Source: Bacteroidota bacterium (GTDB lineage Bacteria > Bacteroidota > Bacteroidia > Bacteroidales > F082). From it: DNA of 64,000 bases. Numbering within the stretch: the first letter of the stretch is position 1; the number at the start of each line of letters is the position of its first letter. A program made the translations under genes and the position numbers. This document shows, piece by piece, positions 51,870 through 58,626 of the stretch. The stretch is taken from positions 1 through 64,000 of the forward strand of contig JAERTD010000049.1 in NCBI GenBank assembly GCA_016845175.1, written 5' to 3'. Under the pieces are notes generated by a model. It made no database searches. It had not been told where the DNA came from and saw only the letters and a list, made by a program, of their open reading frames with translations.

Positions 51870-53360
51870 TTAATCCATTATAGGTTTTACGATCGATTCT
51901 CTGTTGGATGAAAGGTAAAGGCCGAAGTTAGCAAGGGCAACTGTATTGTTGGCTTGTGTGATGCTTAGTCTGATCTGGTCGCTGTGTACAGGCTTTATTC
52001 TCAGGATTCGTTTGTAGCCGATGGTTGTACCTTGAAAAACGGTTTCCCAGCCTTGAGACCCCTTGATTTCCAATCTAAATTCCGATACCCTTTGACCCAA
52101 ATGGATGGGTTCCTGGAGCAAAATACGGTCGAAACTTACAGCTTTAGGGAGCTTTAGATTAAGAGTAGCTGGAAAAACAGCATCATCGGTTGCCCAATAG
52201 GTATTCAAATCCTCATCCAATACATGCTGGGGGCCAAATTTCTTATGCTTCATACGGTAATTGTTGGCATTAGCTTCTGCTCCTAAGGCCAGGTTGTTGG
52301 CAAATGTTTCGTCTATGATCTGTTTAAAGGTTGATAAAGCAGCCACATCGATTTCATGGATGATACCTCTTTGGTCAGGCGGGAGGTTAAGGAGTAGCAA
52401 GGCGTTACGCCCTACCGATTTATAATAGATGTCCACCAATTGTTGGGGTGTTTTAACCAAACTATCCTGTGATTGGTGGTAAAACCAACCGGGGCGGATG
52501 GAGACATCACATTGACCCACCACCCAGTGTTCGCCATGGGGATCTCCGGTATTCAAATATCTGGTATCAGATTTCCCTATAACCAGACTATCGGTATTGA
52601 TGGTGGTCCAGAAAGTGCTCCCGGCAAAGCCATATTCATTGCCAATCCAATGCACATCAGGTCCGGCATCTGAAAATATTTTAATGTGGGCTTGTAACTC
52701 TTTTACATAGGCAAAAATACTGTCCCATCCGTAATAGGATGCAGGGTCGATATGCCGCTTCTCATAGGTGCCTCCATAATAGCCATCACCGCCATTGGCA
52801 CCATCGAACCAAATCTCATTCACAGGACCATATTGGGTCAGCAATTCTTCTATTTGTTTTTTGTAGTAGTTAATATAGGAAGGATAGCCGTAGTCCTTAT
52901 GATTTCTGTCCCAGGGAGATAAATATAAACCCACTTTAAGGCCATGCTTTTGACAAGCGGCTGTAAATTCAGCCACCACATCTCCCTTGCCATTTTTATA
53001 GGGACTATTCTTTATGCTGTGTTCCGTATACTGGCTTGGCCACAAACAAAAGCCATCATGGTGTTTGGCTGTAAGGATGAGCTGTTTAAACCCTGCTTCT
53101 TTGGCTGTGATGACCCATTGTTCCACATCCAATTGGCTGGGGTTAAATAGTTCCGGACTTTCATCCCCATAACCCCATTCTTTATCGGTAAAGGTGTTGA
53201 TGGTGAAGTGAATGAAACCAATTACTTCCATTTGTTGATAGGCAAGCAATTCTTCAGACGGGGTTACGGCATTGGCCTTAAATTCTTTTGTATGGTCTTT
53301 AGAAGTCTGGCAAGCGGCCAGAAGAATGAGAATTAAACAAGAGAACAATGATCTACTCAT
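51870..53360 (-). CDS. GH29 alpha-L-fucosidase lipoprotein (496 aa)
   Basis: Lipoprotein signal (lipobox ILLAAC). The catalytic TIM barrel (about 40-370) has the GH29 features VIGFIHFTINTFTDKEWGYG, AGFKQLILTAKHHDGFCLWP, GLYLSPWDRNHKDYGYP and the nucleophile Asp in PVNEIWFDGANGG. The C-terminal region (about 375-496: LNLKLPKAVSFDRILLQEPI, QIRLSITQANNTVALANFGL) is an F5/8-type-C-like sandwich. Removes terminal L-fucose from glycans; exported, so a scavenging role is likely. No polysaccharide-utilisation-locus genes (susCD) are adjacent. Confidence 0.9.
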   Translation of the reverse strand: MSRSLFSCLILILLAACQTSKDHTKEFKANAVTPSEELLAYQQMEVIGFIHFTINTFTDKEWGYGDESPELFNPSQLDVEQWVITAKEAGFKQLILTAKHHDGFCLWPSQYTEHSIKNSPYKNGKGDVVAEFTAACQKHGLKVGLYLSPWDRNHKDYGYPSYINYYKKQIEELLTQYGPVNEIWFDGANGGDGYYGGTYEKRHIDPASYYGWDSIFAYVKELQAHIKIFSDAGPDVHWIGNEYGFAGSTFWTTINTDSLVIGKSDTRYLNTGDPHGEHWVVGQCDVSIRPGWFYHQSQDSLVKTPQQLVDIYYKSVGRNALLLLNLPPDQRGIIHEIDVAALSTFKQIIDETFANNLALGAEANANNYRMKHKKFGPQHVLDEDLNTYWATDDAVFPATLNLKLPKAVSFDRILLQEPIHLGQRVSEFRLEIKGSQGWETVFQGTTIGYKRILRIKPVHSDQIRLSITQANNTVALANFGLYLSSNRESIVKPIMD

Positions 53361-53417
53361 AAAGAGAGGGGGCTTTAAAACTATTTAACTGTCAAAGGTT
53401 TACTTTCATTTACACGG

Positions 53418-54074
53418 TCACTTCAATTGGTAGCCTACAGACAAGGCCACGATAAATACCCCAAGCTCAATTTCATTGGTTACGTCCCATTGAGAGGTGT
53501 AATCTACCATATTGTTGAAGTTATAATTGTACTGGAAAAGCAAGCCAAACTCAAAACTTCGCACTTGATATTGCAATCCTGCTGTAGAGTTGATGCCAAA
53601 CAGTACACGATTCAATCCTCCATCATCTTCAAATTGTTTCAGTAAGCTCACTTCCTCTTCATAGGACACTAGATAATCCAATCGGGGACCCAGACCCAGA
53701 AAGGGTGTCAGGGAGCCAAAAGAAAATTTTATATGTGCAAGGGTATTTATGCTCAACATATGCAAACTTGTTTTTTGTTCCATTTCTGTTATCCAAGGCT
53801 CACCTGTTTGTGTGGTTACATGGATGGTGCCTTTGCCTCCATAATTTGAATACCCGAGATTTGAGCTTAGGAAAAAGAACTTGCTCTTCAGATAATCCAC
53901 TCCCAACATTGAAGTGAAACCCGTATAATTTTCATCGAAGAGTGTATTGTTCGACATTGAATTTTTCCATTCCATTTTGGAAAAAGTGGGCCCCAGAGTC
54001 AGTTTGACAGACTGAGCACTTGTGAATTGAAAACTCAGGCATATTAGAAAGGTAATCAATAACTTTCGTGACAT
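53418..54074 (-). CDS. Outer-membrane beta-barrel protein, PorT/OmpX-like fold (218 aa)
   Basis: Signal peptide (about 1-20, ending FTSAQ). It is almost all alternating amphipathic strands separated by short turns: VKLTLGPTFSKMEWKNS, GFTSMLGVDYLKSKFFFLSS, SINTLAHIKFSFGSLTPFLG, and GVFIVALSVGYQLK as the closing strand, of the kind in the eight-stranded OMP_b-brl_2 family. It should be inserted in the outer membrane. It starts 37 bp after the DUF4332 gene's end on the same strand. Role unknown. Confidence 0.85.
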   Translation of the reverse strand: MSRKLLITFLICLSFQFTSAQSVKLTLGPTFSKMEWKNSMSNNTLFDENYTGFTSMLGVDYLKSKFFFLSSNLGYSNYGGKGTIHVTTQTGEPWITEMEQKTSLHMLSINTLAHIKFSFGSLTPFLGLGPRLDYLVSYEEEVSLLKQFEDDGGLNRVLFGINSTAGLQYQVRSFEFGLLFQYNYNFNNMVDYTSQWDVTNEIELGVFIVALSVGYQLK

Positions 54075-54111
54075 GTTCAGCAGGTTTTATAATTGTTGCT
54101 ATAGGCTGAAG

Positions 54112-54786
54112 CTAATATACGATATCCAATGGCAATTCTTTAGCACATTGAATAAAAATATGGATGTCTCTCAGGCTGATATGAGCCCTATAGTACTTAT
54201 GGATATCGTTTAATTCATTTATTTCTTCATGCATTAAGTCCGCATCTGCACAACATGCTTTCTCGAGGCTATCATAACCCAGCTCATAGAGCATTTGGGC
54301 AAAGGTGGGACCCACCCATTTGATTCTGGATAAGTCGGTGAGTCTTGCAAGTGTCACGATTTCCGAGACAGGGAGACCGCTTTTTTGGGACAAGATATCA
54401 CGCTGCTGAGGTGTACAGATGAGGTCGTATAACTTAACGGTGTTTTTAATCCCAAGTCTTTCAAGCTTTTTAGCTGTTCCGCTTTCAAGCATGCTGAATT
54501 CAGCAATGCGACTGGGTTTAGGGTGTATGCTTTTAATTTCTCTGAGTAGAATGGTAAGATAATCAGCAGTCAGGCAGTCATGGTCTCCAAAACTTTCTTG
54601 CCTGTTTTTCTTTGTCAATACTTGTTTTAGAACAGCTACATTCATGATTCCGCATGCCTTTATGGCTTTGAAGCGTTCATCCATTCTCTCCTTAAGAATC
54701 ATTCTGCTGGGGGGAAGGTATGAAGCTGCAAGTTTGTCCTTGTATTCATCGAGGCTGATTGCTGAAAGATCAATATAATAGGGCAT
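54112..54786 (-). CDS. DUF4332 helix-hairpin-helix protein (224 aa)
   Basis: The start at 54786 (MPYYIDLSAISLDEYKDKLA) is preferred; the longer frame to 54831 runs through a terminator hairpin. Two helix-hairpin-helix modules are visible: TDLSRIKWVGPTFAQMLYEL (HhH with the GPT hairpin) and the preceding MLESGTAKKLERLGIKNTVK, matching DUF4332. HhH pairs of this type occur in ribosomal and nucleic-acid-binding proteins, so DNA or RNA contact is plausible. It is downstream of the AraC-GyrI gene terminator and separately transcribed. Confidence 0.8.
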   Translation of the reverse strand: MPYYIDLSAISLDEYKDKLAASYLPPSRMILKERMDERFKAIKACGIMNVAVLKQVLTKKNRQESFGDHDCLTADYLTILLREIKSIHPKPSRIAEFSMLESGTAKKLERLGIKNTVKLYDLICTPQQRDILSQKSGLPVSEIVTLARLTDLSRIKWVGPTFAQMLYELGYDSLEKACCADADLMHEEINELNDIHKYYRAHISLRDIHIFIQCAKELPLDIVY

Positions 54787-54798
54787 GGGTTTGGTATT

Positions 54799-54828
54799 AA
54801 AAAAAAAGAACCACCTATTCGGTGGCTC
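54799..54828 (-). terminator. Terminator of the AraC-GyrI/PNPOx/methyltransferase cluster
   Basis: On the minus strand GAGCCACC (54821-54828) and GGTGGTTC (54808-54815) form an 8-bp stem with one G-T pair and a 5-base loop, followed by a run of nine T. It stands 17 bp after the stop of the AraC-GyrI gene and before the start of the DUF4332 gene. Confidence 0.85.
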
Positions 54829-54844
54829 CATTCTTGTTTTCTTG

Positions 54845-55786
54845 TTACAAAGGTTTTACCGGTACACAAATGTCCACAGTAAACTTTCCATCTTTGGGCT
54901 CTTCCGGATACATCTCAAAGCAAGGTTTGTCATCAGGCTGGTAGCCACTAGTAGGGAACCAATGACCATAAACCCATTGCCAGGCTTTGGCAAAATCTTC
55001 AGGGCCTACCTTGAATCGGGCTATGACATAGTTGGCTGCTTCCAAATCCATTTTTCCAACTTCTCCGTCTACTTTTGTTGTTTCGGGCACTGTAATGCAA
55101 ACGCTCAATCTGAGTTTGTCTTCTATGGTTACATTGGGATCGTCATGATAGATGATCAATGAGTTAAAGTCCTTACCACCAATCAATCCACGTGGACCAG
55201 CCCATGTGAACAGTTGGTTCCATAGTCGTTCGAATAATTTCTCATCTCCCTGATAAGGGCCGGTGTGCCTGATATAGGCCACAGTCATTTTTGGAAGTTG
55301 TTTCACTTCCACACTTTCATTTAAATTCATTTCTGTCCTCCATTTTAGTGTTTGTGATTGGGAACAAAAATAGCTGTCGGAGCTTTGTTCGACTTGATTC
55401 TTATTGCGGTTGACTTGACTTAAATTGCTATAGTTGGTTTGCTCCTTTCTAAATTGTGAGGGAGAGACCTTAAAATAGCTTTTGAAATTTCTGGAAAAAA
55501 TTGAGGTGTCAGAGAATCCGCAGGCATAGGCTATTTGAGAGATGCTTTCTTTTTTGTTGGTGACAATCAAGCTGGCAGCTTTTTCCAATCTCAGTCGTGT
55601 AATAAACTGAAAAGGTGTTTCACCAACCATGGCATGAAAGATCCTAGTAAAATGAAACTTTGAAAAATTGGCAATGGCTGCTAATTCGCCCAAGGTCATG
55701 GACTTTTCCAAATGGGTTTCAATATAATCGAAGGTTTTGTTGATCCTTGATTTATAGTTTGTGAGTAATTCTCCTGATTCGTCCAT
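54845..55786 (-). CDS. AraC regulator with GyrI-like effector-binding domain (313 aa)
   Basis: N-terminal AraC HTH (about 15-115: LGELAAIANFSKFHFTRIFH, ISQIAYACGFSDTSIFSRNF, FKVSPSQFRKEQ). A long Gln/Asn-rich linker leads to a GyrI-like/AraC_E_bind domain (about 158-313: VEVKQLPKMTVAYIRHTGPY, LIIYHDDPNVTIEDKLRLSV, YGHWFPTSGYQPDDKPCFEM). This is the layout of SoxS/Rob-like multidrug-sensing regulators. It is the last gene of a four-gene minus-strand run with a periplasmic PNPOx-like protein, a methyltransferase and a VOC protein, which may be its targets. Ends with a strong terminator. Confidence 0.9.
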   Translation of the reverse strand: MDESGELLTNYKSRINKTFDYIETHLEKSMTLGELAAIANFSKFHFTRIFHAMVGETPFQFITRLRLEKAASLIVTNKKESISQIAYACGFSDTSIFSRNFKSYFKVSPSQFRKEQTNYSNLSQVNRNKNQVEQSSDSYFCSQSQTLKWRTEMNLNESVEVKQLPKMTVAYIRHTGPYQGDEKLFERLWNQLFTWAGPRGLIGGKDFNSLIIYHDDPNVTIEDKLRLSVCITVPETTKVDGEVGKMDLEAANYVIARFKVGPEDFAKAWQWVYGHWFPTSGYQPDDKPCFEMYPEEPKDGKFTVDICVPVKPL

Positions 55787-55797
55787 GTTGGAATAAT

Positions 55798-56343
55798 TTA
55801 TTTGGTGTCAAATTCTAATATGGGAGGTTGCCAGGTAAAAGTATCTCCATGAATACCTCTGGGGGCGCTGCTTACTTCCATCCATGTGGGACTCACCTTT
55901 ATTAACAGGTAATTATCCCTGTTTTCAGGATAGAAAGCTTCCCAGGCCTTCTTCCAGTATTTCTTCTTATCCGCAGGGTTGTCAATTAGTTCAGCATGCC
56001 CGTATAGCATGACATAACCGCTGGCATCTTCATCCAAATAATAAAGTGTCACTCTGGGATCGTTTTTAATCTGGGCTACTTTTCGGCTGTTGGCATTGGT
56101 TCCAAACCATACCACAAAGTCTTCCTCCGGTAAAAAAGCATCCATGGCCCTTGCTCTGGCACGGCCTTCATCATCCAGACTGATCAGTGCACAAATGCCA
56201 GCAGCCGTCATGATTTCACGGGCGGCTTTTTTTAAGTGGGATGGGGCGTTTGGATCAGTTTTTATTTCCTGGCTGAAGCCAAATTGGCTTGTAAATAAAA
56301 ATACACATAGTAGCAGGTTGAGTGTTTTTAATAGGGGTTTCAT
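55798..56343 (-). CDS. Secreted pyridoxamine-5'-phosphate-oxidase-like flavoprotein (181 aa)
   Basis: The signal peptide (MKPLLKTLNLLLCVFLFTSQ, about 1-24, ending FGFSQ) is unusual for this fold. The mature protein has the PNPOx-like split barrel: RAMDAFLPEEDFVVWFGTNA, SRKVAQIKNDPRVTLYYLDE, GYVMLYGHAELIDNPADKKK, and a KVSPTWMEVSS strand. FMN- or F420-binding residues cannot be placed surely. If it binds FMN, export is notable because flavin loading normally occurs in the cytoplasm. It overlaps the methyltransferase gene by 4 bp (ATGA) and precedes the AraC-GyrI gene by 11 bp. Confidence 0.8.
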   Translation of the reverse strand: MKPLLKTLNLLLCVFLFTSQFGFSQEIKTDPNAPSHLKKAAREIMTAAGICALISLDDEGRARARAMDAFLPEEDFVVWFGTNANSRKVAQIKNDPRVTLYYLDEDASGYVMLYGHAELIDNPADKKKYWKKAWEAFYPENRDNYLLIKVSPTWMEVSSAPRGIHGDTFTWQPPILEFDTK

Positions 56344-56975
56344 ACTTCTGGTTTTTTATGAAAAATGAATGAGATAAGTCTGGGTATAGGGTCATGCTGG
56401 ACCTGGTCAAACCATTCCTTTAGCTCCACAAGCTGAAAACCATTGAGTTTGGCAGTGTTTGTATATTCAGATATATGGTGCATATAGACCTCCAGCTCAT
56501 GCAACCCGGTTTGGGTTTCAAACTTGGCTTTGCTGCCCAGGTATTGACGGAAAGGATGTAATTCACTGACAAAAAACAATCCTTCCTTTCTGAGTTTTTG
56601 ATGGGACTGGGAAAATATGTGGTTCAGGTCCTCAATGTGTTCGAGCGTGAGGCTGCAGGTGATCAGGTCGGCATATTGATCCTCTACAGGCCAGTCTTTA
56701 TTTAAATCAGCTTTTGCGAAGACTGCCCGCTCATCACTTATTTTCTCTCTGGCTACATTGAGCATATTGTCAGAGAAGTCCAATCCAATGATTCGTTTGG
56801 CTTTTGTGAGCAACCACCGGGTGTTTTTTCCTGTACCACAACCTAGTTCCAGGACCTTGTTATAGCTATATTGGGATAAGGTTTCACAGGTGGCTATATG
56901 GTCCAGATCGCGGGTTTTATTGTCCTGGGAATCGTATTGTGCTGCCCATGAATTGTATGATGATTCTATGCTCAT
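56340..56975 (-). CDS. Class I SAM-dependent methyltransferase (211 aa)
   Basis: Rossmann methyltransferase with motif I VLELGCGTGKNTRWLL (about 39-54), acidic loop RIIGLDFSDNMLNVAREKIS, motif post-I KADLNKDWPVEDQYADLITC and LEHIEDLNHIFSQSHQKLRK. It resembles UbiE/BioC-like small-molecule methyltransferases; the substrate is unknown. Overlaps the PNPOx-like gene by 4 bp and lies 12 bp after the VOC gene, so the four genes form one operon. Confidence 0.88.
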   Translation of the reverse strand: MSIESSYNSWAAQYDSQDNKTRDLDHIATCETLSQYSYNKVLELGCGTGKNTRWLLTKAKRIIGLDFSDNMLNVAREKISDERAVFAKADLNKDWPVEDQYADLITCSLTLEHIEDLNHIFSQSHQKLRKEGLFFVSELHPFRQYLGSKAKFETQTGLHELEVYMHHISEYTNTAKLNGFQLVELKEWFDQVQHDPIPRLISFIFHKKPEV

Positions 56976-56987
56976 TGCTAGACTGTT

Positions 56988-57455
56988 CTATTGGTGTTTT
57001 TTGATGGAGTCCAAAACAAATGTCAGAGGCATATTTGTAGTAGCAGCTATTTGCTCATGAGTCATGCCCTCGGAATGAAGCCTGGAAGCCAGATGCTCCA
57101 GCGATTCTCCCACTTCGATAATATGATGGTCAGGATCATAAAACCGCATGACTTTTTGTCTCCAGGGCTGCTCTTGAATCTTATGTATAAAGGCCACATT
57201 ATAGGCCTTCAAACGTTCAAAGAGTTCTTCTATTTCATCCATTTCGAAATACAGTTCAAAATTGTTTCCCCCTGATCTGATGGCCTTGTGTTCGATCAAG
57301 TCTTGAAAATGCGTTTTGAGGTGGATGGAAAAATCACCATGGAAGGTCAGGTTTTCACCAAAATCATACTTTACTTTTTGTTTAAGGATATTCACATAGA
57401 AATTGCGTGAACGATCCATGTCAGTAACAACAACCAGCGGACATATGAATTTCAT
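56988..57455 (-). CDS. VOC superfamily protein (155 aa)
   Basis: A VOC fold like glyoxalase/bleomycin-resistance proteins: FICPLVVVTDMDRSRNFYVN, NFELYFEMDEIEELFERLKA and QKVMRFYDPDHHIIEVGESL, where the Glu of IIEVGE is the usual metal ligand and SIHLK supplies the His position. The C-terminal 25 residues (GMTHEQIAATTNMPLTFVLD) form an extra helical tail not typical of the core. It is the first gene of the VOC, methyltransferase, PNPOx, AraC-GyrI operon, so it may detoxify or bind the compound sensed by that regulator (inference). Confidence 0.85.
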   Translation of the reverse strand: MKFICPLVVVTDMDRSRNFYVNILKQKVKYDFGENLTFHGDFSIHLKTHFQDLIEHKAIRSGGNNFELYFEMDEIEELFERLKAYNVAFIHKIQEQPWRQKVMRFYDPDHHIIEVGESLEHLASRLHSEGMTHEQIAATTNMPLTFVLDSIKKHQ

Positions 57456-57672
57456 CTGTGTAGCGATGTTAAATGCTAGACTCGGCCATGGCCATATTTG
57501 TATGGTAAAACTACATAATTAAATAGGAAATACGGTGCCAGATGGCTACTTCTTCTCCAGAGAACTTAGACCGAATAAATTCCGTGTAAAGATCTGGAAA
57601 AGGATAAAGTTAAAATACAAGCCAGGCAGGAGTAGCACAATCCAATGATTAAAGGTGCTACAGCAAAGGTTT

Positions 57673-58434
57673 TTATTTTCGATGGATGGTAAGAAGGTTG
57701 ACAATACAACTGTTCATATTGCCAACGGTTAATACAAATTCCTGCTCAACTTTGCTGCCATTAGCATAGGATGCTGCATCCCATTTCGGCATTTGATGAA
57801 TGGTCTTCAATAATAACTTATCTATAGCTTCATTCCGGGAACTTTCAAACATATGGATATTATACAGCTTGCCATCCTTGCCAACTTTAAACTTAACTGC
57901 GGCCAATGCCTGAGTTTCAAGAGGGTTCTGGTTCAGGCTTTCTGTGAGTGTTTCTTTCAGGTATGCATGGAGTTTTTCAGAACCACCGGGGAAAGAAGCC
58001 TGATGCTCTGGTTCAGGAACAAAAGAAAATATGATTTCTTTTATATCGTTGTTTTTGAGGTTGTTATCGGGAATGTATTTTACCCTTACAAATATTTCAT
58101 GGCCCACATCAGCCCCAAGCAATAGCTTTTTTTGTTGTTTGGTGAGCTTGGCATCTTTTCCAACTGCTCGTTTGGTCTTTGAGTTAAAGGTGGCTTTAAT
58201 TTCAACCGAAACATATTCTTTAATCCAGGACGTGTTATAATAGGGGTTTAGGTCGGGTATAAGCTGAGATTGTTTCAGCTCTTCCTTTGTAAGGCTTATG
58301 GATGGGTATATTCTGTGAATCCCGTACTCAGTTTTATTTGTTTGTTCGTTTTCTGAAAAAAGCTGTGAGGGAAAGCTGAGGCTTAAAACAAGAAACAGGA
58401 GGATAGGGGCGGATAGTTTTTTCATAGGTGTCAT
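57673..58434 (-). CDS. TonB C-terminal-domain protein (253 aa)
   Basis: A signal or anchor (about 5-27) and a periplasmic body whose C-terminal part (about 155-250: EPEHQASFPGGSEKLHAYLK, ALAAVKFKVGKDGKLYNIHM, ALDKLLLKTIHQMPKWD-like segment) matches the TonB C-terminal domain as found in Bacteroidota envelope proteins (FPGGxxxLxxYL, VxFxVxxdGxixxxxv). Single-span TonB-like proteins transmit force to receptors; others with this fold are only structural. An in-frame ATG at 58425 is equally possible. No ExbBD genes adjoin. Confidence 0.8.
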   Translation of the reverse strand: MTPMKKLSAPILLFLVLSLSFPSQLFSENEQTNKTEYGIHRIYPSISLTKEELKQSQLIPDLNPYYNTSWIKEYVSVEIKATFNSKTKRAVGKDAKLTKQQKKLLLGADVGHEIFVRVKYIPDNNLKNNDIKEIIFSFVPEPEHQASFPGGSEKLHAYLKETLTESLNQNPLETQALAAVKFKVGKDGKLYNIHMFESSRNEAIDKLLLKTIHQMPKWDAASYANGSKVEQEFVLTVGNMNSCIVNLLTIHRK

Positions 58435-58626
58435 GCATTAGTAGATGCCAATAATACATTATTCTTAGTACCTGCCATCATGAGTTGGCTAATTTTTGAT
58501 ATTCTTAACAAATAACTGTATCACTTTATGTTGGTTTCCGCAGTGAGTAAATTATTAGAAAAAAACGACCCCACCTTGAAATTGATAAGGCGAGGCCGAG
58601 TCCACTACAACAAATTCTGATTCTTT

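Noticed and set aside
54787-54831. 15-codon extension of the DUF4332 gene
   Set aside because: It would be read through the terminator hairpin and A/T run at 54799-54828.
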